Shown here in pieces: positions 1 to 9,081 of a DNA stretch of 64,000 nt (positions within the stretch are counted from its first letter, which is position 1; each line of letters starts with the position of its first letter). The stretch is taken from the NCBI GenBank assembly GCA_900208305.1, contig OAPG01000008.1, forward strand, positions 1 to 64,000, read 5' to 3'. Position numbers and translations under genes: made by a program. The notes under the pieces were generated by a model that worked only from the letters and a program-made list of their open reading frames with translations, was not told the DNA's origin and made no database searches. The stretch comes from Melanopsichium pennsylvanicum (taxonomy: Eukaryota > Basidiomycota > Ustilaginomycetes > Ustilaginales).

Positions 1-96
1 TAACCCTAACCCTAACCCTAACCCTAACCCTAACCCTAACCCTAACCCTAACCCTAACCCTAACCCTAACCCTAACCCTAACCCTAACCCTAACCC
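1..96. repeat. Telomeric repeat array (left chromosome end)
   Basis: Sixteen uninterrupted copies of TAACCC, so the TTAGGG strand points off the left edge. This is the telomere repeat of many filamentous and basidiomycete fungi. The array stops abruptly at a C-rich junction, after which unique and repeat DNA follows. Confidence 0.98.
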
Positions 97-384
97 CCTA
101 CCCCAAAGTGTGGGGTGGGGCAGATATGATGGTGGTGCTCATAGTTACAGTATAGCCAGAGGCAACAAGACAGCCGTAAATGCACTGCTGTTGATGCACA
201 ATCTCACTTTCACTCATCATTTGTGAGCATAATGAACATATACATGTTACATTCCTGACAACCACACACACATTTCTCAAGCAAACTCTTCAAAATACAG
301 ACAACATTGTGATGCAATGGGCTCTTCATTGTGATGACTTTGCTTATGCACGTCTGCATCAATACCCATTGAGACAGCTCAAAT
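97..384. repeat. Subtelomeric dispersed repeat, copy 1
   Basis: No gene is seen here. Read on the minus strand, about 105-345 closely matches plus-strand 54140-54485. Shared stretches include a block ending in ATCATATCTGCC and the motif GGAATGTAACAT. The two copies are inverted relative to each other and differ mainly by scattered transitions. The function is unknown; it is probably an old transposon relic shared between the chromosome end and an internal site. Confidence 0.75.
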
Positions 385-386
385 TA

Positions 387-1079
387 GGCAGTTTAGGGTC
401 TGCCATTCTAAGGGTGTCTGGATTGCATCATCTGCAACCCAGACAAAGGTGATGATTGTGGTGGTTTAGAGTGTTGTCTGGGTCGCGCACTTTCGAGCTC
501 AATTTAACAATTTCAAATTTTTTCCAGATGATGCCTTCGTGCGAGAAAAACCATTGTGATCAAAGGATATCCAATGGAGCCAATGAGCAGCCAATACAAG
601 TGATTGCAGCTGATTTTAGTACAGTTGTCACAATAAGACACCAAACTTTATGGCTATAAGCTCATTGTTTGCTTGGGGTGCATACCCCACATTTTGCTTT
701 TGTACGCTGTCAAACCTTGTACTGCAGGCATTATGATATCTCAAAACAGCAGCAATCCACCCACTCCACCTGATCTTGGGCTTGCCATGTGGGGGATGGA
801 GATGGCGTGAGTACTCATATCAAGCCTTGATGGCAACAAAACAGTCTCCACAAGCCAAATTTCTCAACACAAACATCCTCATTTTCTTGGAACCAACTTT
901 CTCAGACTCTCACACCAAGACAACTTGTTGCCAACCCATATGGTTGTTAACTTTGTATGGAGCTATCCACCCATATGGGGATCTAGGGCACACACAACGT
1001 GCATGAGATATGCACGGTCTTTGAATTACTGCATAAGCGAGCCCAAAACAACCCAGACGATGGCAGACCGAAAACTGCC
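387..1079. mobile_element. Non-autonomous TA-flanked DNA transposon (MITE-like), copy 1
   Basis: The 693-bp element begins GGCAGTTTAGGGTCTGCC and ends GGCAGACCGAAAACTGCC, an imperfect terminal inverted repeat of about 18 bp. It is flanked by TA on both sides (385-386 and 1080-1081), as expected for Tc1/mariner/pogo insertion. There is no transposase reading frame inside. It lies about 455 bp upstream of the UTP10 start codon. A second copy of almost the same length sits in opposite orientation at 8300-8993, and a truncated third copy begins at 18810. Confidence 0.85.
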
Positions 1080-1536
1080 TATTGTGTGTCATATGAGCTT
1101 GTGAGGTTTGACGTGTATCGGCGCGAGAAAACGAGGTGAAGACAATCTTTCTTCGGAACTCGGATTCTTTTTCAACGTAAATTTTTGATTTTTGATTTTC
1201 GAGGTTTTTTTGTAAAGCTTTTTTTTTTCCCCTCGATAGAAGACGGGTGCTACAAAGGCCGAGGAAGGAAAGGAGCAATTTTAGAGAGCGCAGCTGCTGA
1301 GCTTTTTGCTTCCAAGAAAAAAAGAAACCAAAGTTGCACACACTGTTCTACAGGTCGTACGGTGCAGCTTGTCCAAACACTCCGACCATCTTACATTTGT
1401 ACTCGCAACCTGTACCTATAGACCTGCTTCACAGCTACATCAACATCGCACACGAGGTATGAGAATGCTGTCCACCGCATGGTAAAACCAACATCACCTC
1501 CGTCTCCCTCCGATCCGGATCGACTGCTTTGAAATC

Positions 1537-4500
1537 ATGGCCTCATCACTTGCGGCTCAGCTAGCCAACGTGCGCTCGCACAATGCAGAGCGCCTCACGT
1601 CGTCAGCAGCTTTGGTCAAGCAAATTTCCTATCTATTCTCACCCAAGACTGCGGCACAACAGGATCTCTTCACCGTTCACGCTCTCGGTGCTAGCGGATG
1701 GACCGAGCTTTCTTCCGAAAATGCTTCTCTCCAAAGCTGGAGCAGCTCTTCGCTCCTCTTTGGTGAGGAGAGCAGAAGCATGGATCGCCTTATGCTGCCG
1801 AAAGAGGACAACGAAGCGATCGACAAGGCCGTCAAGGAATTCCTCTATCTCACTTCCCCTTTCCTGCTCTCTAAAGGTACATCCAAGTGTCTCGAATGGC
1901 TCGTCCGCCGTTTCCGCATCCACGAGTTCAGCGTTCAAGATGTTCTCGCTGCTTTCCTGCCGTATCATGACACGCAGCAATTCGCACGTATGCTCTCGAT
2001 CTGCAAGCTCGAAGGACAGCCCCACCTTCAGTTCCTGCTCTCGGTAAAAAAGACCGTCAGCCCCCTGCCTGCCGGTGTCTTGCACGCTGCCATTCTCGCC
2101 CCTGCCAACACCTCCCCCAGCTTGGATCTCCTTCGATGGATCTCGGGACTCATCGCCATTGATGTCTCATCGGAGCTCCGTGCCGCTCCTCACCGCGCAC
2201 TCGTCAATTTCTGGACCTCGACCCTGGTTCAAGTCTGCGCCGCACGCTCTCGCATAGACGACAACCAGCAGGTCGCTGGTCTCTCCAAGTCCTCTAGCAA
2301 CTCGAAGAAGTCAGCAAAGACTCATGCAGAAAATGCACAGGCTATTCTCACTGTTCTTCTCCCGTCTGCGGTCCGTTGCGCAGGTACCGCCTCCCTTGGT
2401 CAGGACGCACAGATGGGTGGTTTCATGCTTCTCTGCACTATTGCGCAGTCCTTCCCACTTAGCAAGGAAGCCATTCAGGGCATCTTTACTAGCTTGGCAA
2501 AGCTCCTCAACACCTCCCACGTCACTCCTGCTGTCAACCGGGCCCTCGTCTCGTGCGCTTTCGCTCTCTGCTCCAGCGCCGTCACCGTTCCGGACCCGCT
2601 CATCACACAAGCCACAAAAGAAAAGCGACTGATTCCGGATAGTCTGGCTGCTCTGCTCGTCTTGTCGCTCGACACCGCTAGCTCTATCAACGCTCTTGCC
2701 AAGGCTTACGATGCTCGTGTATTTTTGGCCCACTTCATTGCCGCGCTCATTGCTTGTCTATCACATGGCGCTTCAGCTGACCTCCTCTGCAGCTTGCTCC
2801 GGGGCCAAGCTGTTCACGACGACCTATGCATCCAAGCCTCCAAGCTTCTCCTCCGCCTTCGACTCGGCACTCCCATTGGTTCGTCGCAAGCACCCGAGAC
2901 TGCATTCGAAGCCCACTTCATCGGCGAGCATCTCGGCGAGGCGCACAAGAATCGGCTTCGCACGCTTCACACCGTGCGAAATCGCAGGCCTCACGTCTTC
3001 GATGCCGCTTTGCGCGACTGCACAAAGAAGGACCAGTCCGAGGCACAGATTGCCGCCATATGGCAGACTGTCCAGGCCGTGATCGCACTCGAGTCTGGCA
3101 CTTCCCTCGACGAAGCGTCTATTGGTAGGTTAGGTGGCAAGTCTGACATTCTTTGGCTCTCCATCCACTCTGCCGAAGCCTCGCAGCGCGCACTGGCTCT
3201 CAAGCAGCTCCACAAGGAAATCAAGGATGGCCTTGCCCTCTCACACGATACCATGGTGCGCGAGGCTCTTCATGCGCGCGTTCAAGACTCGTCTGGTGAC
3301 GTCTTGCAGGTGCTGTACTCGAAGTCAAACGTTCTCCTCGATGCATTTGATGAGAGCACCCTCCTCACCATGGTCGCAGAGGCGCTGGACGAAGACAAAA
3401 TCACTGTGGAGCGATTTGACCATCATTTCTCGTTCCTTCTTAATGCGTACCTGAAGCGCCACCCAGACTCGACGGACAAGATTGCTCAAGCCGTGTGGCC
3501 GTACTTGCTGCACACTCCATCTCGTCTGGCTATTGCAAGCTCGGTCATCAAATTCCTTTCTCAGAGCAACAACACAGACGGTGTTCTCAGCGCTGTCGCT
3601 GCCTCCATCCACGAGTCGATGGCTCCAGCTGATGCCAATGATGCCATTGCAAAGGCCATGGCTGTTCACCTCTCCCAAATCGAGGCTTCTGAACGCGAGG
3701 GCTGGGTCAATTTCCTCTACTCAGCTGCCAAAGATGGCAGGAAAGCTGGCACAGCGAGCCAAGCCACTTCGTGTGATTTGGCTCTGTTCACTCTGATCCA
3801 TCTAGCTGGTGCGCTCGAGGACAACGACTTTGTCACTCTTGCCGATAATGTGCTCCAAAGTGTAATATTACCTTGCCTCCCCGCTACGGGTGCACTCACT
3901 GCCGAGCAAACGAAGCAGCTCTCCGCCGGTGGCTTGCAGGAGACACTCAAGGCTTCCCAGCACTGCAAACAGGCCAAGACGCTCTTCAAGGAAGCCGGTA
4001 CTGAACAATCTGCCGCGCTGCTGATCATCTACCTTCTCATCCAACTTATCCGCTGTGCTTCCGTTCCGGCGTTTGACACCTTCCTCACGTCACAAGTATC
4101 TGCTGATATCGCACATGCAAAGACCCTCCTCGGCAACCTTTACTCGGTTGTCAACATCTATCCTCTGCCGGCTAGTTTGTCTAAGGTTCTGCTGCAGATC
4201 TTGCTTCTCAAGACGGCGGATTCAAGCTTGCCCTTCCTAGCTTCGATCTGGACAAATACTGGAGCATCTTACACACCCGCTGTCCGACTCGCTGCTTTGC
4301 GCCACGCTGATGCCTATCTCCACGCCCAGGCTCAGGCCGGCGCTCAGCAGGAGCCCGAGGACTTCCAGGTCGTAGTGCCTCTTTTACTCGTTGCTTTGTC
4401 CGACGCAGAGGCAGCCATCCGCCTCGCAGCTGTCTCTTGCCTTGACCGAATCCGCGACATTTGCAAGCGCGCCATCGGGACGCCCAAAGGATCCAGAAAA

Positions 4501-7500
4501 AGGGGAAAAGAGCTCGACATCTTCGGCTTCGAATCGTTCCACGGTGCCAAAGCGTCGGACCCTATGCAGTACATTGACCTCGTTTCGCTCGTCTTCTACC
4601 TCGAGCAGCTTCTCGAACGCAAAGGTGCATTCAGGAATGATGCTTCTGTGCTTTCCCAGCTGCACAGCGAGTTGCTGCAAATTGGGCGCCAGGATGGACG
4701 TAAAGAGGTCGCTTACAAGCACGCTTCGGTATGCTTTATCGTTTCTCACATCCTTTGCATCGATTCTCTGCCGAGCAGACTTGTGCTGTTGCAGTCCTTG
4801 GCCGGTGTCAGTGACGCTGCCAAGTTGGAGATGCTCCTCCCTCTCATCAAGGATGTGACCCTGGGCAAGGTGGCTGCGGCTAGCAAGGGTTTGCGCACTA
4901 GCGAGGACCGCGAGCTTTACCTTGAGCTGCTCTTCTCAAGTTACGACCGAAGCTGCCGTTCTGTCGTTGATGATTTCTCCACCGGTGCTTGGTCCGTCTT
5001 CTTGGAAGCCATCGAAGGCAAGGATGGCAAGAGGCTTGTACAGAAGGCTGCCGTTCGAGCACTCGACAAAGCTGGTCTCTTCGCCGCTCTCTCGCCCACC
5101 ATGCGCAAAGAGAGCTACCTCCACCTGGCAAGCATTGTGGCCGACCCCTCGCTTCCTGCCTCGCCCGAAGTGACCTCTGCCCTCCGCGAGCTCCAGGTTG
5201 ACTCTGCTATCCTCATCGCTGTCTTCTCTCAGCTGCGCGAGACCATCCTGTCCAAGGCACTCAGCGGTCCGGAATCCAAGCGCGCCCGCACGTCTCTGGG
5301 ATCCGACGAGTCCATGAAGCGCACCTGCGCCGTTCTCGTCGCCGTCCTCGAGTCTGCTGTCGGTAGCAAGTTGCTGTGCTCTGGCGTTTTGATCTACGAG
5401 CTCTTCGAAGTGCTGCGCGTGGCAGTCGATTTGCACTCTGGTCTCTTGGCGACAAATGCCGAGCAGATGATGCAACTGGCCATGTCTTGCATCGGAAAGG
5501 TGCTCCCCGAGTCGGCTGCTTCCATTTCTGCGGATGTGGCGCAGGTCTTGAGGGCCGACACGATCGTCAGCGTGATCAAGTCGTCCAACAATCCTCAGAC
5601 TTTCCAACACGCCTTGCTGCTCTTGTCGAAGATCGCAAACATCGCTCCCGAGGCTGTCTTGCACAACGTCATGCCGATTTTTACCTTCGTTGGCAGCACC
5701 GTTCTGCAGCGCGACGACTCGTTCAGCTTCAGCATTGTCGAGAAGGTCCTCAGCTCCATCGTACCTGCTCTCGTCAGCTCGTGGAAGGACAGAGAGGCTG
5801 CCAAGCATAGCAAGTTTGTCCTCCTCTGTGAAGCTAGGGCGTTTGTGCGCATCTTCACTGATGCTGCTGCACACGTTCCCAGGCATCGCAGGCAAATGTT
5901 CTTCAGGCTGCTCGTCGACATCCTTGGCGCCGAAGACTTTGCTGGTGCGGTGGCAATGCTCTTGGTGGACAGGTCGGCGCACAAGATTGTCAAGCAGCCC
6001 AAGAGCGATGCCGAGCAAACGCTGCAGCTACCTCTCGCTGTCGTTTCCCCGCATGGTGCGTTGGTGCAGGTGAGGGTGCTGCACCAGGTTTGGGAGGAGG
6101 TGCTTAGGATTTGGGCCAACAGGGATGAGACAGACTCGCTTAGCGAGCTTGTCTTCCTCGACAGGGCTGGCCGGCTCGACAAGGAGCACGTGGATCACGC
6201 GTCTGAGCCTGCCAGACAGGTGCAGGCGCTGATCATGTTCATTCGTCAAGTGCTTAAATCCAAGTCTTTCGCTGAGGAGATCGAGGGCGTGCCTGTAAGC
6301 GAACTCGGGCCGGAGCTGGAGGCCTTCATCCATCTCGCGCTCGAGACCGTCGCCAGGACTCGCTCTGCGCAGCCCACCATTTCCGGACTCGCTCTCCAGG
6401 TTCTCGACGGTGTCATGCCCTTTGCACCCGTTGCAAATGTCTTGGCTGTCGTGTCGAGCTTGGTAGAAGGCGGCAGTGTGTCGCGCAAGACCAGCGGCTT
6501 CTCGCTGTTTGCCAGTCGCGTTGCCGTCATGCCTTCAACTTCGGAAGACCGCGCCACTGTCGCGACCTTCACACCCACCATCGTCAAGGCTGCCGTCGAG
6601 GTCATTCAATCTTCCCTTACCACCTCGCATGGTGGCAGCGATGCGGAGGCTCTTCGCCAGGCGGCTTTGGACGCCCTCAAAATCATTTCTTCCTCTGCTC
6701 AGCACTCTGAGCACGCTGTCATGGCTTCAACGCTCCCTGTTCTCATCAAGCTTGGCAAGGCCGGTGCCGAGGCCGAGAGTGGTCACCGCGCAGTGCCCTC
6801 GGCGGCCCGCATCAGCGTCTTCTCCATCTCTCGCAGGCTTACCACTAAGCTTGGTCACCGTCTTATTCCCCATATCGCTGCTTTGGTGCCATTCTGCTTG
6901 TCCATCGTCTCCCAACCCTCTAACACCGCTGTTGCCCTCGGAGGCAGCGATGAAGAGGAAGAAAAAGCAGCTGCAGCGGGCAACTCAAACGTCTCCAGCC
7001 TCCGCACTGGCGCCTTGGACAGTATCACGGGTCTCTTCAGTTCCGTACCCACATTCATGACAGCTTACATCCCCCAAGTCATTCGCATGTCGATCTCCTT
7101 GGAGCTCAAGAAAGCCATGTCCAGCGCCAGTGGTTCTTCCACTGCTGGCGAGCGCTCGCTCAATCTTCTTATTTCGACACTTATCCGCAAGACCCCTGCC
7201 AAGGAGGTGCTCGAGGCGAGCTTTAAAGTTTGGGACGAAGAGCTGGCTTCGCTCAACACCGAAGTTGAAAGCAACGCGGAGAGGTTGGCTGGCGTTTCCG
7301 AGTTTTTGGGCAGGGCATTGAGGCAGAGCGACAGAGAGGCTATCACCGGTACCTACAAGATCGTCTTCCGATTCTTGCTGAAGGCTCTGGATCTGCGCAG
7401 GAGCAACCACAAGTTATCTCAGGATGCTATCGGTAGGATCGAGACGAGTTTGGTGGGCTCTGCATTCATGCGTATGGTTCTCAAGCTCAACGAGGCGTCT

Positions 7501-8232
7501 TTCCGACCTTTGTTCATGCGCATGTTCGATTGGGCCGTGTTGGATCTTGTCGATGATGTCGATAACGATTCTGCGGCTGAAGCTGAGGGTATCATCGCTC
7601 GACAGATCGTACTGTTCAAGACGTTCAACGCCCTTTCCGAGACGCTGCGTAGCTTGGTATCGAGCTACTTTGCAGTGTTGCTGGACCAGGTGACTGAGCT
7701 TCTCGACACTTGGAGCAAGACTGCTCGCGCAACACAGGGACAGAAAGAGTTGTGGAATCACGTCATTCGTTCGATTTCGCTGTCTGCTAAGAACGACGAG
7801 GGTATCTTCTGGAACCCGGCCCGCGTAGCTAAGATCATTGATCCTCTCCTTGGTCAGATGGATTTGCTCAACGGCAAGACGAAGATTGTTGATCCCTTGG
7901 AGTTCGTCGCATCAGTCGGATCTGTGGTTATTGGATTGTTGAAGAATGTAAACGATGAAGCAACACTGAAGATGTTCAACGGAAAACTCTTGCAACGCGC
8001 TTCAGCCACAAGGACCGCAAACTCTCTTGTGGTCAGGTCTGCGGCTACGCAATTGTTGACCCAAATGTGGGCTGCACAGAAGGATCACTTGTTGGGATTG
8101 GTTCCAGAGACCATTGCGCAGTTGTCCGAGCTGCTGGAAGACGACAATGAGGAAATTGTTGGTCATGCGAATGAGTTCCGCGCCAGAATCGAGGGTGCGT
8201 TGGGTGAAAGCCTCGAGTCGTATCTCGCCTAG
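1537..8232 (+). CDS. UTP10: U3 snoRNP-associated HEAT-repeat protein Utp10 (HEATR1/BP28 family)
   Basis: A single intronless frame encodes 2231 residues, close to human HEATR1 and longer than yeast Utp10. The N terminus (MASSLAAQLA, then LFSPKTAA and LYLTSPFLL) and the all-helical, leucine/alanine-rich body fit the family. The C-terminal section with RPLFMRMFDWAV and FNALSETLRSLVSSYF resembles the BP28 C-terminal domain. Family members are nucleolar scaffold proteins of the t-UTP subcomplex, needed for rDNA transcription and 18S pre-rRNA processing. The start is the first in-frame ATG after a pyrimidine-rich 5' region. The gene lies only about 1.4 kb from the telomere array and is bracketed by two inverted transposon copies. 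Confidence 0.93.
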   Translation: MASSLAAQLANVRSHNAERLTSSAALVKQISYLFSPKTAAQQDLFTVHALGASGWTELSSENASLQSWSSSSLLFGEESRSMDRLMLPKEDNEAIDKAVKEFLYLTSPFLLSKGTSKCLEWLVRRFRIHEFSVQDVLAAFLPYHDTQQFARMLSICKLEGQPHLQFLLSVKKTVSPLPAGVLHAAILAPANTSPSLDLLRWISGLIAIDVSSELRAAPHRALVNFWTSTLVQVCAARSRIDDNQQVAGLSKSSSNSKKSAKTHAENAQAILTVLLPSAVRCAGTASLGQDAQMGGFMLLCTIAQSFPLSKEAIQGIFTSLAKLLNTSHVTPAVNRALVSCAFALCSSAVTVPDPLITQATKEKRLIPDSLAALLVLSLDTASSINALAKAYDARVFLAHFIAALIACLSHGASADLLCSLLRGQAVHDDLCIQASKLLLRLRLGTPIGSSQAPETAFEAHFIGEHLGEAHKNRLRTLHTVRNRRPHVFDAALRDCTKKDQSEAQIAAIWQTVQAVIALESGTSLDEASIGRLGGKSDILWLSIHSAEASQRALALKQLHKEIKDGLALSHDTMVREALHARVQDSSGDVLQVLYSKSNVLLDAFDESTLLTMVAEALDEDKITVERFDHHFSFLLNAYLKRHPDSTDKIAQAVWPYLLHTPSRLAIASSVIKFLSQSNNTDGVLSAVAASIHESMAPADANDAIAKAMAVHLSQIEASEREGWVNFLYSAAKDGRKAGTASQATSCDLALFTLIHLAGALEDNDFVTLADNVLQSVILPCLPATGALTAEQTKQLSAGGLQETLKASQHCKQAKTLFKEAGTEQSAALLIIYLLIQLIRCASVPAFDTFLTSQVSADIAHAKTLLGNLYSVVNIYPLPASLSKVLLQILLLKTADSSLPFLASIWTNTGASYTPAVRLAALRHADAYLHAQAQAGAQQEPEDFQVVVPLLLVALSDAEAAIRLAAVSCLDRIRDICKRAIGTPKGSRKRGKELDIFGFESFHGAKASDPMQYIDLVSLVFYLEQLLERKGAFRNDASVLSQLHSELLQIGRQDGRKEVAYKHASVCFIVSHILCIDSLPSRLVLLQSLAGVSDAAKLEMLLPLIKDVTLGKVAAASKGLRTSEDRELYLELLFSSYDRSCRSVVDDFSTGAWSVFLEAIEGKDGKRLVQKAAVRALDKAGLFAALSPTMRKESYLHLASIVADPSLPASPEVTSALRELQVDSAILIAVFSQLRETILSKALSGPESKRARTSLGSDESMKRTCAVLVAVLESAVGSKLLCSGVLIYELFEVLRVAVDLHSGLLATNAEQMMQLAMSCIGKVLPESAASISADVAQVLRADTIVSVIKSSNNPQTFQHALLLLSKIANIAPEAVLHNVMPIFTFVGSTVLQRDDSFSFSIVEKVLSSIVPALVSSWKDREAAKHSKFVLLCEARAFVRIFTDAAAHVPRHRRQMFFRLLVDILGAEDFAGAVAMLLVDRSAHKIVKQPKSDAEQTLQLPLAVVSPHGALVQVRVLHQVWEEVLRIWANRDETDSLSELVFLDRAGRLDKEHVDHASEPARQVQALIMFIRQVLKSKSFAEEIEGVPVSELGPELEAFIHLALETVARTRSAQPTISGLALQVLDGVMPFAPVANVLAVVSSLVEGGSVSRKTSGFSLFASRVAVMPSTSEDRATVATFTPTIVKAAVEVIQSSLTTSHGGSDAEALRQAALDALKIISSSAQHSEHAVMASTLPVLIKLGKAGAEAESGHRAVPSAARISVFSISRRLTTKLGHRLIPHIAALVPFCLSIVSQPSNTAVALGGSDEEEEKAAAAGNSNVSSLRTGALDSITGLFSSVPTFMTAYIPQVIRMSISLELKKAMSSASGSSTAGERSLNLLISTLIRKTPAKEVLEASFKVWDEELASLNTEVESNAERLAGVSEFLGRALRQSDREAITGTYKIVFRFLLKALDLRRSNHKLSQDAIGRIETSLVGSAFMRMVLKLNEASFRPLFMRMFDWAVLDLVDDVDNDSAAEAEGIIARQIVLFKTFNALSETLRSLVSSYFAVLLDQVTELLDTWSKTARATQGQKELWNHVIRSISLSAKNDEGIFWNPARVAKIIDPLLGQMDLLNGKTKIVDPLEFVASVGSVVIGLLKNVNDEATLKMFNGKLLQRASATRTANSLVVRSAATQLLTQMWAAQKDHLLGLVPETIAQLSELLEDDNEEIVGHANEFRARIEGALGESLESYLA

Positions 8233-8299
8233 AAGCAAATCAACAAAGAGCTCTTTTTGTTAATAGAGACGTTTAAGTGCACCTCCATCGCAATGAATA

Positions 8300-8993
8300 G
8301 GCAGTTTTCGGTCTGCCATCGTCTGGGTTGTTTTGGGCTCGCTTATGCAGTAATTCAAAGACCGTGCATATCTCATGCACGTTGTGTGTGCCCTAGATCC
8401 CCATATGGGTGGATAGCTCCATACAAAGTTAACAACCATATGGGTTGGCAACAAGTTGTCTTGGTGTGAGAGTCTGAGAAAGTTGGTTCCAAGAAAATGA
8501 GGATGTTTGTGTTGAGAAATTTGGCTTGTGGAGACTGTTTTGTTGCCATCAAGGCTTGATATGAGTACTCACGCCATCTCCATCCCCCACATAGCAAGCC
8601 CAAGATCAGGTGGAGTGGGTGAATTGCTGCTGTTTTGAGATACCATAATGCCTGCAGTACAAGGTTTGACAGCGTACAAAAGCAAAATGTGGGGTATGCA
8701 CCCCAAGCAAACAATGAGCTTATAGCCATAAAGTTTGGTGTCTTATTGTGACAACTGTACTAAAATCAGCTGCAATCACTTGTATTGGCTGCTCATTGGC
8801 TCCATTGGATATCCTTTGATCACAATGGTTTTTCTCGCACGAAGGCATCATCTGGAAAAAATTTGAAATTGTTAAATTGAGCTCGAAAGTGCGCGACCCA
8901 GATGACACTCCGAACCTCCACCTTCATCACCTTCGTCTGGGTCGCATCATCTGCAACCCAGACACCCCATACGAGGGCAGACCGAAAACTACC
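8300..8993. mobile_element. Non-autonomous TA-flanked DNA transposon (MITE-like), copy 2, inverted
   Basis: The 694-bp element is flanked by TA at 8298-8299 and 8994-8995, with ends GGCAGTTTTCGGTCTGCC and GGCAGACCGAAAACTACC. It is the reverse complement of copy 1. About 600 bp (8300-8905 against 470-1079) are nearly identical by eye, while the outer 90 bp have diverged and include a small internal flip (GCATCATCTGCAACCC against GCAGATGATGCGACCC). It begins about 70 bp after the UTP10 stop codon. No coding capacity. Confidence 0.85.
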
Positions 8994-9081
8994 TAATGCT
9001 GCAATGGCGTGTGCAAATCCCTACGATTGGGTCTCATTGTCATTCCTGTTCTCTAATTTGCAGACGGCATGGATATTGTCT

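Noticed and set aside
4936..6018. 360-codon minus-strand frame inside UTP10
   Set aside because: Fully antisense to a conserved gene, with compositional bias of a shadow frame and no motif.
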